From assembly GCA_910574345.1 (NCBI GenBank), contig CAJSZV010000009.1:124001-188000 (forward strand): 64,000 nucleotides of DNA, given 5' to 3'. The position numbers and the translations under genes were made by a program. Positions within the stretch are counted from its first letter, which is position 1, and each line of letters begins with the position of its first letter. The notes under the pieces are model-generated. The model saw only the letters and a program-made list of their open reading frames with translations, made no database searches and was not told where the DNA came from. The stretch comes from Clostridiaceae bacterium. Its GTDB lineage: Bacteria; Bacillota; Clostridia; Lachnospirales; Lachnospiraceae. Below are positions 52,196-60,928 of the stretch, one piece after another.

Positions 52196-53989
52196 ATGGA
52201 TTTTTATGGATTTTATACAGGAACGGAATTTCAGGCCCATGAGTTTTTAGGTGCATTCCGGGAGGGAGAAGGAGCGGTGTTTCGTACCTTTGCGCCGGCA
52301 GCCAGGCGGATACAGGTCATCGGAGAATTTAACGGCTGGCAGGGAACGGACATGGAGAAGATCCATGACGGGAATTTCTGGGAGTGCCGCATAAGGGACG
52401 CCAGACCGGGGCAGATGTATAAGTATCGGATTACAGGAGCGGACGGGGGTGTAAGGGATCACAGCGATCCTTACGGAAGGCAGATGGAAGTGAGGCCTCA
52501 CAACGCTTCCTTCATCTGTGAAAAGGACAGATTTGATTTTGATGATGAGGCATGGATGAAGAAGCGGAGCATAAGCAGGGACAAGGCTGTGAATATCTAT
52601 GAGATTCATGCAGGTTCTTGGAAGCGGCCTTCCGATGAAGCAGAAGATTGGTATAATTATGAAGAACTGGGAGAGCGCCTTATCCCCTACCTGAAAGAAC
52701 AGGGATACAACTATGTGGAGTTGATGCCTTTGGCGGAGCACCCCTGCGATGAATCCTGGGGATACCAGATTACGGGATTTTTCAGCCCCACCTCCCGATA
52801 CGGAACGCCGAAGCAGCTGAAAGCTTTTGTAAAACGGTGTCATGAGAATGAGATAGGTGTGATTATGGATTTTGTTCCCGTGCATTTTGCCGTGGATGAT
52901 TATGCATTGTGGAATTATGACGGCACGGCCTTATATGAATATCCCAACCGGGATGTGGGGCAGAGCGAGTGGGGAAGCTGTAATTTTATGCATTCCAGGG
53001 GAGAAGTGAGAAGTTTTCTCCAGTCGGCGGCAAATTACTGGCTGTCGGAATTTCATTTTGACGGTCTCAGAATGGATGCCATCAGCAATATGATCTACTG
53101 GCAGGGCAATCCGGCCAGGGGGGAGAATAAAGGGGCGGTAATGTTTTTGCAGAATTTGAATCAGGGACTGAAAAAACGCCATCCATCGGCTGTACTGATC
53201 GCCGAGGATTCCACTGCCAGGCCGGACATTACAAAGCCGGTGCAGGAAGGCGGCCTCGGATTTGATTACAAGTGGGATATGGGATGGATGAATGATACCC
53301 TGTCTTATTTTCAGGCGGACACAGGGGAAAGAAAGGAAAAATACCACAAGTTAACCTTTTCCATGCAGTACTATTATCAGGAGAATTATCTTCTCCCCCT
53401 GTCCCATGACGAGAATGTCCATGGGAAGGCCACGATTCTTCAAAAGATGAATGGGGATTACGACATGAAGTTTCCCCAGGCCAGGGCTTTTTACCTGTAT
53501 ATGTATGCTCACCCAGGGAAAAAACTTAATTTTATGGGCAGTGAACTGGGGCAGCTGAGGGAATGGGATGAAAAACGGGAACAGGACTGGGATATCTTAA
53601 AATACCCCAACCATGATGCATTCAGCCGTTTTATGAAGGATTTAAACAGTATCTATAAAAAGAATCCTGCTTTCTGGCAAAAGGATTATGACAGGGAAGG
53701 TTTTCAATGGCTGGACTGCCACCAGGAGACCCGGTGTATTTATGTTTTTGAGAGAAGAGGGGCAAATCAGAGGATTGTGGCCATATTTAATTTCTCGGAT
53801 TCCGTTCAGAAGGATTATGAGGTGAAAGTGCCGGATGCCAAAGGGCTGAAACTTCTTATGGATACAAACAGGGATATCTATGGGGGGAATGACGCAGTAC
53901 CTGAAAAAAGAATCCCCATGGGAACTCAGGATGGAATGACGAGATTTACACTGCCGCCATTTTCCGGAAGATATTATGAGGTAGAATAA
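52196..53989 (+). CDS. glgB: 1,4-alpha-glucan branching enzyme GlgB
   Basis: A 597-residue GH13 enzyme that moves short glucan chains to alpha-1,6 branch points during glycogen synthesis. An N-terminal CBM48 domain (about 20-110; AVFRTFAPAARRIQVIGEFNG) precedes the catalytic barrel with VIMDFVPVHF, the nucleophile in FDGLRMDAI (Asp294), the acid/base in LIAEDSTARPD (Glu337) and LPLSHDENVHG. A C-terminal beta domain follows. GGAGGGGG precedes the ATG. It complements glgC/glgD 26 kb away; glycogen synthase is not in the window. Confidence 0.95.
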   Translation: MDFYGFYTGTEFQAHEFLGAFREGEGAVFRTFAPAARRIQVIGEFNGWQGTDMEKIHDGNFWECRIRDARPGQMYKYRITGADGGVRDHSDPYGRQMEVRPHNASFICEKDRFDFDDEAWMKKRSISRDKAVNIYEIHAGSWKRPSDEAEDWYNYEELGERLIPYLKEQGYNYVELMPLAEHPCDESWGYQITGFFSPTSRYGTPKQLKAFVKRCHENEIGVIMDFVPVHFAVDDYALWNYDGTALYEYPNRDVGQSEWGSCNFMHSRGEVRSFLQSAANYWLSEFHFDGLRMDAISNMIYWQGNPARGENKGAVMFLQNLNQGLKKRHPSAVLIAEDSTARPDITKPVQEGGLGFDYKWDMGWMNDTLSYFQADTGERKEKYHKLTFSMQYYYQENYLLPLSHDENVHGKATILQKMNGDYDMKFPQARAFYLYMYAHPGKKLNFMGSELGQLREWDEKREQDWDILKYPNHDAFSRFMKDLNSIYKKNPAFWQKDYDREGFQWLDCHQETRCIYVFERRGANQRIVAIFNFSDSVQKDYEVKVPDAKGLKLLMDTNRDIYGGNDAVPEKRIPMGTQDGMTRFTLPPFSGRYYEVE

Positions 53990-54123
53990 ATATTATGGAG
54001 GAAATCATCTGCCTTCTTTTGGGGAAAACACAGAACTTAATAATTTTATAAAATTTCTATATAAAATTTTCTGAAAATATAGTATACTGTTAAGATAAGT
54101 AACACACAGGGCAACTGTATACC

Positions 54124-54178
54124 ATGATGTTGGGGTCAAAATTGCATCGGATTTTAGACCTTTTGACCCTGGTATCAT
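54124..54178. repeat. intergenic inverted repeat
   Basis: ATGAT-4 bases-GGGTCAAAA (54124-54141) and its reverse complement TTTTGACCC-4 bases-ATCAT (54161-54178) enclose a 19-base loop. Similar pieces occur at 58553-58615 and 63054-63079, so it may be one member of a dispersed family. It lies 27 bases before the hydrolase start and could affect its translation or act as an operator. Confidence 0.6.
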
Positions 54179-54204
54179 ACCATAATATTAAGGAGGTTTA
54201 CGCA

Positions 54205-55008
54205 ATGGGAGAGATGATTTCGTCATTCGACGGCATGAAGCTGTATCTGAACAAGGAGATTATGGAGAATGCCAAGGCAGCGCTGGTGATCGTACATGGA
54301 CTTTGCGAGCATCAGGGAAGGTATGATTATCTGGCAGATTTATTCCACAAAGCCGGAATCAGCACCTACCGGTTTGACCACCGCGGTCATGGCCGCTCCG
54401 AAGGAGAGAGGACCTACTACGAAGATTTTAATGAGCTGTTAGATGATACCAATGTGGTGGTGGATATGGCTATTGCAGAGAATCCCCATATTCCCGTATT
54501 TCTTATGGGCCACAGCATGGGCGGTTTTACCGTATCTCTCTACGGCGTAAAATATCCGGATAAGAAACTGCGCGGTATTGTGACAAGCGGAGCCCTGACC
54601 CATGACAACATCGGCCTGATCACAGGAGCTCCTCAGGGACTGGATCCCCACACGAAGCTTCCCAATGAACTGGGCGGAGGGGTGTGTTCCGTGGCAGAGG
54701 TAGTGGACTGGTACGGCAAGGATCCATATAATACCAAGACATTTACCACGGGGCTTTGCTATGCGCTCTGCAGGGGTCTTGACTGGTTCAAGGAGAAAGA
54801 GAAGGAATTTGGCTATCCGGTTCTCATGCTCCACGGGGAGAAGGACGGGCTGGTCAGCGTGAAGGATACATACGAGTTCTTCGATCATGCCGCCTCCAAG
54901 GATAAGCAGATGAAGATTTACGGGAATCTGTTCCATGAGATATTCAACGAATACTGCAGAGATGAAGTTATCGGCGACGCTCTGGCATGGATTGAGAAGC
55001 GGATTTAA
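54205..55008 (+). CDS. alpha/beta hydrolase (monoacylglycerol-lipase-like)
   Basis: A 267-residue serine hydrolase of the Hydrolase_4 family. The nucleophile elbow is LMGHSMGGF (Ser at about 98); the acid is Asp in MLHGEKDGLVS (about 214) and the base His is in NLFHEIFNE (about 244). An HGLCEHQGRYDYLADLF motif near the N terminus forms the oxyanion hole, and FDHRGHGRSEG follows. This group splits monoacylglycerols or other short esters in the cytoplasm. The start at 54205 has AAGGAGG ten bases upstream; an ATG at 54124 lies in the inverted repeat. Confidence 0.9.
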   Translation: MGEMISSFDGMKLYLNKEIMENAKAALVIVHGLCEHQGRYDYLADLFHKAGISTYRFDHRGHGRSEGERTYYEDFNELLDDTNVVVDMAIAENPHIPVFLMGHSMGGFTVSLYGVKYPDKKLRGIVTSGALTHDNIGLITGAPQGLDPHTKLPNELGGGVCSVAEVVDWYGKDPYNTKTFTTGLCYALCRGLDWFKEKEKEFGYPVLMLHGEKDGLVSVKDTYEFFDHAASKDKQMKIYGNLFHEIFNEYCRDEVIGDALAWIEKRI

Positions 55009-55022
55009 CAAAGGAATTTTGG

Positions 55023-55059
55023 GACAGCAGGACGGAGGGAATCCGCCTGCTGTCTTTTT
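55023..55059 (+). terminator. intrinsic terminator after the hydrolase gene
   Basis: GACAGCAGG (55023-55031) pairs with CCTGCTGTC (55046-55054), with an inner CGG/CCG pair, followed by TTTTT. Confidence 0.9.
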
Positions 55060-55217
55060 AAAACAGGAGTTCTTTCAGCGGTATGATGGACATAGGATTG
55101 ATTGCCATAATACTTACCTCACAAATTTTTTCATCATATCTGGTAATTCATTTGAAATTATAATATAATATTTCCGATGATGCAATTAAGAACGATTACA
55201 AACGGAGAGGGAGAACC

Positions 55218-55625
55218 ATGTTTTTTATCTGCGGGGTGAATTCAGGGCAAAAGCAGCTGGCACATAATCAGTTGGTTATATGCAATAGCTGCGGCGCATA
55301 CGGGCGATATCAGGTTTTTATGACTTATATGTGTCTCAGTCTGTTTTTTATACCGGTATTAAAATGGGGAAAGAGATATTTTGTTAAAATGTCCTGCTGC
55401 GGGACTGTATATGAGCTGAACTGCGAGACAGGAAGGCAGATTGCCCGGGGAAACCAGACAGACATCAGGCCTGATGAACTGACCTTGGTTGGGGCAGGAA
55501 AGCGGGAACAGTGGCAGACCATGTCAGGCAGGAGGCGAATATGCAGAAACTGCGGATATGAGACAGAGGAAGATTTTGCCTATTGTCCCAAATGCGGCGA
55601 CAAGCTGGAACTGAGGCAGGATTAA
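55218..55625 (+). CDS. zinc-ribbon protein with one hydrophobic segment
   Basis: A 135-residue protein. Two cysteine pairs at the N-terminal side (CNSCGAYG and SCCGTVYE) flank a hydrophobic stretch (VFMTYMCLSLFFIPVLKW), and a C-terminal zinc ribbon has CRNCGYETEEDFAYCPKCG. The first part matches the zinc-ribbon family 'zinc_ribbon_15'-like proteins that hold a short membrane-proximal helix. Function is unknown. GAGAGGGAG precedes the ATG. It stands alone between the hydrolase terminator and spoVT. Confidence 0.78.
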   Translation: MFFICGVNSGQKQLAHNQLVICNSCGAYGRYQVFMTYMCLSLFFIPVLKWGKRYFVKMSCCGTVYELNCETGRQIARGNQTDIRPDELTLVGAGKREQWQTMSGRRRICRNCGYETEEDFAYCPKCGDKLELRQD

Positions 55626-55633
55626 ATTTTTTC

Positions 55634-55662
55634 GTATAAATTCCTTTATTCTACAGATACTA
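55634..55662 (+). promoter_or_regulatory. possible sigma-G promoter of spoVT
   Basis: GTATA (55634-55638) and GATACTA (55656-55662) are separated by 17 bases. This is close to the forespore sigma-G pattern (GHATR, 17-18 bases, CATWHTA), which drives spoVT in B. subtilis. The first -10 base differs (G for C). Confidence 0.42.
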
Positions 55663-55744
55663 ACTTCCAGAAACGGATAGAAAATGTTCTTTCGGAATGA
55701 AAGGGTTTCGGGAGCATAGTACAGCAAAATGGAGGAATTGTGAT

Positions 55745-56293
55745 ATGAAAGCTACGGGAATTGTGAGAAGAATTGATGACCTGGGAAGAGTGGTCATTCC
55801 AAAGGAAATAAGAAGAACATTGCGGCTGCGAGAAGGAACTCCCCTTGAGATTTTTACGGATCGGGAAGGGGAGATTATTCTGAAAAAATATTCTCCTATG
55901 GTGGAACTGACGGCCTTTGCAGGGCAGTATGCGGAGGCCATGGCCCAGGCGACCGGCCTTATGGTGTGCATCACAGACCGGGACCAGGTGATTGCGGTGT
56001 CCGGCGGTTCTAAGAAGGAACTGCTGGCAAAGACCATCAGCAAGCAGTTAGAGCATGCCATCGGAGAGAGAAATGTGGTGGTGGCATCAAAAGACGACAA
56101 GAATTTCCTGCCCCTGACCTCAGAGGAGATTGAGGGAATCACGGCCCAGGCAATCGCTCCCATTATCTGCGAGGGAGATGCCATTGGAAGCGTAGCGCTT
56201 TTAAGCAGGGAGGCGAAAGCGAAGATGGGCGATATGGAGGTGAAGCTGGTGGCAACAGCCGCCGGATTTCTGGGAAGGCAGATGGAAGGATAG
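55745..56293 (+). CDS. spoVT: stage V sporulation protein T
   Basis: A 182-residue forespore transcription regulator. Residues 1-50 form the AbrB-type DNA-binding domain (MKATGIVRRIDDLGRVVIPK, then EIRRTLRLREGTPLEIF). Residues about 55-180 form a GAF domain. The length is close to B. subtilis SpoVT (178). The start at 55745 is chosen by GGAGG and by the family start MKATGIVRR; an upstream in-frame ATG at 55697 lacks support. Its stop lies within the first copy of an 87-bp repeat that contains the terminator. Confidence 0.95.
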   Translation: MKATGIVRRIDDLGRVVIPKEIRRTLRLREGTPLEIFTDREGEIILKKYSPMVELTAFAGQYAEAMAQATGLMVCITDRDQVIAVSGGSKKELLAKTISKQLEHAIGERNVVVASKDDKNFLPLTSEEIEGITAQAIAPIICEGDAIGSVALLSREAKAKMGDMEVKLVATAAGFLGRQMEG

Positions 56294-56370
56294 ACTTCAT
56301 AACAGTTCTGAAATAAATACCAAAAAGCACAGGAGCGGCTCTGTATCGTGGGAGAGGCCTGTGCTTTTTT
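56284..56370 (+). repeat. 87-bp direct repeat, copy A (contains the spoVT terminator)
   Basis: It starts in the last codons of spoVT and ends with the hairpin AAAAAGCACAGG...GCCTGTGCTTTTTT. Copy B (57554-57640) matches at 83 of 87 positions. The hairpin plus T run is an intrinsic terminator. Confidence 0.9.
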
Positions 56371-56530
56371 GTGGTTTTTGGACGGATAAAGGGGGGATAT
56401 TGCAGGAAAATGGGCGGTATGATATACTGGAAGCAGATAAAAGAGAGTGAGTATGTACGGCGTGCAGAAAGAGAAACAGGATTGGCTCATATTAAAATGA
56501 GATACGATTGGAATGAGGGAGGTGAGAAGA

Positions 56531-57505
56531 TTGGGACGTAAGGACACGGTGACAGGGGCTTATGTGAAACAGAACACGATCTTCGCGGACGCATTTAATT
56601 ACTACATCTTTGGCGGACAGCAGGTAATCCGGCCGGACCAGCTGAGAGAACTGGATACTGCGGAAATTGTAGTTCCCTATGGTGCAGATGGCGCAGGGGA
56701 GCCGGAGCAGAAGTACCGGGATGTGATGAAAAGCCTCACTGCTATGCAGGATGAAAATGCGGCATATCTGCTTCTGGGAATCGAGAATCAAAGTGATGTG
56801 CATTATGCTATGCCAGTGAAAAATCTGGTATATGATGTCATACACTATGCAAAACAGGTTCAGGAGGCAGCTAACAGCCATAGAAAGGCAAAAGATTATA
56901 AGGAGCATGGCAAGGGAGAGTTCTTGTCCGGGTTTTATAAAGAGGATAAGCTGATACCGGTTATTACGTTGGTGATCTTCTTTTCGCCGGATGAGTGGGA
57001 CGGACCCACTTCCCTTCATGAGATGATGAATGTGACAGATGAACGGATTCTTTCTCTGGTTCCTGATTATCAGATTCATCTTATTGCTCCAGCGGGGCTG
57101 GCGGATGAAGAGTTGAAAAAGTTTCATTCATCGCTGAGAGAAGTATTGGGTTTTATTAAGTACGCCAATGATATGGAGAAGATGGATCGGATAATTAATG
57201 GAGACTTTCAGAAATTGAGACGGGAAGAGATTGATGTGCTAAATCAATGTGTAAATGTTAAACTGGAATTAAAAGACGGAGAGGAGACGATAGATGTGTG
57301 TAAGGCATGGGAGGATATGAAGAGAGAGACTGCAATAAAAGCAGCAGAGGAGGCAACAATAAAGGCAACGAAAGAGACACAGGAGGAGACACTATTGCAA
57401 AACCTGAGAAGCTTGATGGAAACACTTCATTTATCAGCTGAACAGGCTATGGCTGCCCTGAAAGTGCCAGAGACAAAACGTTCTAAATTGGTTGCCAAGC
57501 TATAA
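56531..57505 (+). CDS. Rpn family recombination-promoting nuclease/putative transposase
   Basis: A protein of about 324 residues of the Rpn/PDDEXK_2 family, PD-(D/E)XK-fold DNA nucleases that promote RecA-independent recombination in E. coli. Recognisable parts are KDTVTGAYVKQNTIFADAFN, the core strand TAEIVVPYGADG, LLGIENQSDVHYAMPVKNL with the catalytic Glu-x-Gln, and VITLVIFFSPDEWDGP. A coiled, Ala/Glu/Thr-rich stretch and helical tail end the protein. The best start is a TTG at 56531 placed after GGGAGGTG; the ATG at 56513 is upstream of that site. The gene lies between two copies of an 87-bp repeat. Confidence 0.85.
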   Translation: MGRKDTVTGAYVKQNTIFADAFNYYIFGGQQVIRPDQLRELDTAEIVVPYGADGAGEPEQKYRDVMKSLTAMQDENAAYLLLGIENQSDVHYAMPVKNLVYDVIHYAKQVQEAANSHRKAKDYKEHGKGEFLSGFYKEDKLIPVITLVIFFSPDEWDGPTSLHEMMNVTDERILSLVPDYQIHLIAPAGLADEELKKFHSSLREVLGFIKYANDMEKMDRIINGDFQKLRREEIDVLNQCVNVKLELKDGEETIDVCKAWEDMKRETAIKAAEEATIKATKETQEETLLQNLRSLMETLHLSAEQAMAALKVPETKRSKLVAKL

Positions 57506-57553
57506 AATCAGCAAAAAATTTTTGGCGAATACTTGACACATTCAGATGGCCTG

Positions 57554-57640
57554 GGAAGGATAAACTTCATAACAGTTCTGAAATAAATACCAAAAAGCAC
57601 AAGAGCAGCTCTGCATCGTGGGAGAGGCCTGTGCTTTTTT
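57554..57640 (+). repeat. 87-bp direct repeat, copy B (terminator of the Rpn gene)
   Basis: It differs from copy A by four transitions (three G to A, one T to C). It has the same terminator hairpin with a T tail. No trace of the spoVT coding end remains beyond the first few bases. Confidence 0.9.
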
Positions 57641-57772
57641 ATTCTATAGGCGATTGACCCGCCAAGGCTTTTTATCGTACAAAATATCCCCACAGAGGAC
57701 GGTAATCCGCTTCCGAAAAATTCAATATGGCAGTCAGCGCACCTGGTATGAAAACGGTGTTTAAATGATATA

Positions 57773-58504
57773 TCAGACGGATTTTCTCACCGCATTGTCA
57801 TAAAAACGGAAATAATCCGGGCGGTGCCGGGACTGGGTATACTCAAAACAAATGCCGTCACTGTTGTAGGTCTGACTGCTGATGACTGCCATGCAGTTGT
57901 AATCCTGAACATCCTTCATCAGATATTTTTCATCAATCTCTGTCATTTTCTCTACGGTCATGACCCGTTTGCTGTTTACAATGGTCATATGCAGGGTTTG
58001 TTCCAGATATTCGTAGATGGAGTTTTGGGCAATCTCTTTTGTGAGGCCGGGGACCGCCTCCTTTAAGAAATAGTTGTGGTTGAGAATCAGGGGCATGGCG
58101 TCTAAATAGTGAAGCCGCTGGATGTAGTAAATATCGCTTCCTGCAGGAAAACCGGTGTACAGGGCCTGCTTTTCGTTAATGGAAAACTCCGTAAACAGGA
58201 GAACCTTCGTGATGGCATGGTGGCCGTTTCTGGCGGCGGATTCCCGAAAGGTCTCGATCTCACCGATGGTAAAGGCAGTCTGGGCAATAGGCTGATAGAT
58301 GTTGCGGACGCCCTTTCCCTGCATGGTCTGCACATAGCCGTCTGTTACCAGACGGCTGACTGCCCGGCGGAGAGTGTTGCGGGAACAGTTGTAAGTCTGG
58401 ATCAGGGTATTTTCTGAGGGCAAAAGCTCCTGGTAGGCGAAAACATCGTTTTCAATCTTCTGCTTTAGATCTCTGTAAATCGTTTCGTATATTGATTTTG
58501 GCAT
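57773..58504 (-). CDS. treR: trehalose operon repressor TreR
   Basis: A 243-residue GntR/HutC-family regulator. The winged helix lies at about residues 1-70 (KSIYETIYRDLKQKIENDVF, then LPSENTLIQTYNCSRNTLRR) and the UTRA effector-binding domain at about 85-240, where trehalose 6-phosphate is expected to bind. The start at 58504 follows GGGAGGAAGGTG; an in-frame extension to 58576 has no ribosome binding site. It is divergent from treP, and three matching palindromes lie in between, so it controls both directions. Confidence 0.92.
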   Translation of the reverse strand: MPKSIYETIYRDLKQKIENDVFAYQELLPSENTLIQTYNCSRNTLRRAVSRLVTDGYVQTMQGKGVRNIYQPIAQTAFTIGEIETFRESAARNGHHAITKVLLFTEFSINEKQALYTGFPAGSDIYYIQRLHYLDAMPLILNHNYFLKEAVPGLTKEIAQNSIYEYLEQTLHMTIVNSKRVMTVEKMTEIDEKYLMKDVQDYNCMAVISSQTYNSDGICFEYTQSRHRPDYFRFYDNAVRKSV

Positions 58505-58626
58505 ATATTTTTCACCTTCCTCCCTGTCGGGCTGCTTTTTCATACTTTTACGGGTTCCAAAGTCATGAATCATCATGCAGACATGTCATACATGACCTTT
58601 TTACCCTGGCATCGTGGAATGATTCT

Positions 58627-58655
58627 ATTATAAAAAGAGGGAATCAAAAAGTCAA
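58627..58655 (-). promoter_or_regulatory. treR promoter
   Basis: On the minus strand TTGACT (58655-58650), 17 bases and TATAAT (58632-58627). Operator O1 lies just upstream of its -35 box. Confidence 0.78.
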
Positions 58656-58659
58656 CGAC

Positions 58660-58671
58660 TTGTTTAAACAA
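58660..58671. promoter_or_regulatory. TreR operator O1
   Basis: TTGTTTAAACAA, a perfect palindrome, located between the divergent treR and treP promoters. Confidence 0.75.
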
Positions 58672-58686
58672 ATTTTGAAAAAAGTG

Positions 58687-58715
58687 TTGACATGTTTAAA
58701 CAAGTATGCTATAAC
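58687..58715 (+). promoter_or_regulatory. treP promoter
   Basis: Consensus TTGACA (58687-58692), 17 bases and TATAAC (58710-58715). Operator O2 begins on the last two bases of the -35 box and fills most of the spacer. Confidence 0.85.
58691..58704. promoter_or_regulatory. TreR operator O2
   Basis: CATGTTTAAACAAG, inside the treP promoter spacer. A bound repressor would exclude RNA polymerase. Its centre is 32 bases from O1 (about three helix turns). Confidence 0.78.
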
Positions 58716-58727
58716 AAAATACAGAAA

Positions 58728-58741
58728 CATGTTTAAACAAG
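58728..58741. promoter_or_regulatory. TreR operator O3
   Basis: CATGTTTAAACAAG, identical to O2, in the early transcribed region. Its centre is 37 bases from O2. Confidence 0.75.
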
Positions 58742-58765
58742 TAAAACATATGGAGGGATTGTAGC

Positions 58766-60748
58766 ATGGGTACATATGCAGAGGACGCAAAACAGTTGTT
58801 ACGTCTGGTAGGCGGAAAAGAGAACATCGCGGCAGTTTCGCATTGCATGACGAGAATGCGGTTTGCCCTGGCGGATCCGGGGAAGGCGGATGTGAAAGCC
58901 ATTGAGGCCATGAAGGTGGTGAAGGGAAGTTTTACCCAGTCCGGACAGTTTCAGGTGATTATCGGCAACACGGTGGCTGATTTTTACAATGATTTTGTGA
59001 AGACGGCGGGGATTGAGGGAGTGTCCAAGGACGCGGTGAAGCAGGCGGCGAAGAAAAACCAGAATCCTCTTCAGAGGGTGATCACGGCCCTGGCTGAGAT
59101 CTTTGCGCCCCTTATTCCAGCCATTATTACAGGCGGTTTAATCCTTGGCTTCAGGAACTGCATTGACAGCTTATATTTGTTTGAGAACGGCACCAAGACC
59201 TTATGCGACATCAGCCAGTTCTGGGCGGGGATCGACAGTTTCCTGTGGCTCATAGGGGAAGCGGTATTCCACATGCTTCCGGTGGGGATCTGCTGGTCCG
59301 TGACAAAGAAGATGGGCACCACCCAGATGCTGGGGATTGTCCTTGGCCTGACCTTGGTATCGGGACAATTACTCAACGCCTACGCGGTGGCGGGGACGGC
59401 TGCGGCGGATATTCCCAAGTGGAATTTCGGAGGCTTCCAGGTGAATATGATCGGCTATCAGGGGCAGGTGATTCCGGCGATTTTAGCTGCCTTTACTCTG
59501 GTGTACCTGGAAAAATTTTTCCGGAAGATTACGCCTCAGGTGATCTCCATGATCGTGGTTCCTTTCTTAAGTCTCCTGCTGTCGGTTATGGCTGCCCACT
59601 TTGTGCTGGGCCCCATAGGCTGGAAGGTGGGAGCGGCGGTTTCTGCAGTGGTGTTTGCGGGAATTACGGGGACATTTAAGGTTGTATTCGGGGCATTGTT
59701 TGGTGTGATTTATGCTCCCTTAGTGATTACGGGACTCCACCATATGTCCAATGCCATTGATCTGCAGCTGATTGCGGACTACGGCGGAACCATGCTTTGG
59801 CCTATGATCGCCCTGTCCAATATTGCCCAAGGTTCTGCGGTTCTTGGGATGATATGGCTCCAGAGAAAGGACGCCCAGGCCCAGGAGGTGAATATTCCGG
59901 CATGTATTTCCTGTTACCTTGGCGTCACGGAGCCGGCGATTTTCGGGGTCAACTTAAAGAGAGGATTTCCTTTTGTCTGTGGTATGATCGGGTCCGGCAT
60001 GGCAGCTGTTGTATGTGTGGCCACAGGGACTACGGCCAACGCAATCGGTGTCGGCGGCGTTCCCGGAATCCTGTCGATTCGGCCTCAGTTTATGGCTTGC
60101 TTTGGGATTTGCATGGTGATCGCTTTTGGGGTTCCCTTCTTATTGACAGCGGCTGTGGGAAAAAAGAAGCTGGCGGAAGCTGTTAATGAGACAGCAGAAC
60201 TGGCAGAGATTGCCGCAGGGGCAGGCACAAGCGCGGCGGCAGGGGTTATGGCTTCTGTAATGGAGGAAAGGGAAGCCGGTGAAAAGGAGGGAAACGGAAT
60301 TCTGACGGCATTTTTGTCTGGGAAAGCGATTCCCCTGGCGGACGTGGGGGACGGTGTTTTCTCGGCGGGAATCTTGGGGGACGGCATGGCCATTATTCCG
60401 GAAAGCGGGATTTTGTACGCACCGGCAGATGCACAGATTGCGGCTCTGATGCCGGATTCACGCCACGCCTGCGGATTAAGGCTGGATAACGGTATGGAGG
60501 TTCTCCTGCATATCGGGCTGGACACCGTGGATATGAAGGGGGACGGATTTGAATATCTGGTGGAGGAAGGCCAGAGGATCAGTGCCGGAACGGCTCTCAT
60601 TCGGTTTGACCGGGAAAAGATTCAGGCTGCGGGCCACCGTGACGTGACAGTTTGTGTGATCAGCAATGTGGGGAATGCCAGGGATATTCAGTTCCATACA
60701 GGAATGAATGTAAAGGAAAATGAGACAACGATAGTAGCATTCAAATGA
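58766..60748 (+). CDS. treP: PTS trehalose-specific EIIBCA component TreP
   Basis: A 660-residue permease that imports trehalose as trehalose 6-phosphate. Domains: EIIB (1-90) with phospho-cysteine Cys27 in AVSHCMTRMRF; EIIC membrane part (about 105-475; LIPAIITGGLILGFRN, and GVTEPAIFGVNLK that contacts the sugar); and a fused EIIA-Glc-type domain (about 505-660) with the phosphohistidine His582 in LLHIGLDTV. B. subtilis TreP lacks the EIIA part, so this one is self-contained apart from HPr. GGAGGGAT precedes the ATG. Confidence 0.94.
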   Translation: MGTYAEDAKQLLRLVGGKENIAAVSHCMTRMRFALADPGKADVKAIEAMKVVKGSFTQSGQFQVIIGNTVADFYNDFVKTAGIEGVSKDAVKQAAKKNQNPLQRVITALAEIFAPLIPAIITGGLILGFRNCIDSLYLFENGTKTLCDISQFWAGIDSFLWLIGEAVFHMLPVGICWSVTKKMGTTQMLGIVLGLTLVSGQLLNAYAVAGTAAADIPKWNFGGFQVNMIGYQGQVIPAILAAFTLVYLEKFFRKITPQVISMIVVPFLSLLLSVMAAHFVLGPIGWKVGAAVSAVVFAGITGTFKVVFGALFGVIYAPLVITGLHHMSNAIDLQLIADYGGTMLWPMIALSNIAQGSAVLGMIWLQRKDAQAQEVNIPACISCYLGVTEPAIFGVNLKRGFPFVCGMIGSGMAAVVCVATGTTANAIGVGGVPGILSIRPQFMACFGICMVIAFGVPFLLTAAVGKKKLAEAVNETAELAEIAAGAGTSAAAGVMASVMEEREAGEKEGNGILTAFLSGKAIPLADVGDGVFSAGILGDGMAIIPESGILYAPADAQIAALMPDSRHACGLRLDNGMEVLLHIGLDTVDMKGDGFEYLVEEGQRISAGTALIRFDREKIQAAGHRDVTVCVISNVGNARDIQFHTGMNVKENETTIVAFK

Positions 60749-60928
60749 CTTGACAGAGTCCGGTTTGGTTAACGAAAAGGAACGCTTGTGGAACAGAACT
60801 TTGCAGCCAGAGTAGGCTCCAGCCACATGACAGGAGTCCGTTCCGGCTGCATGGCAGGAGCCGTATTGCGGCGGGTGTGGATGAAATGTATTCCGGGAGT
60901 ATATTGGAGCAAAAGGGAGGATAAAAGA

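Noticed and set aside
55660-56547. 295-codon antisense frame across spoVT
   Set aside because: It is antisense to spoVT and its terminator repeat; the composition is that of a shadow frame.
60788-60928. 47-residue N-terminal extension of TreC
   Set aside because: The extension has no family counterpart and starts without a ribosome binding site, while ATG 60929 has AAAGGGAGG and the normal TreC N terminus.
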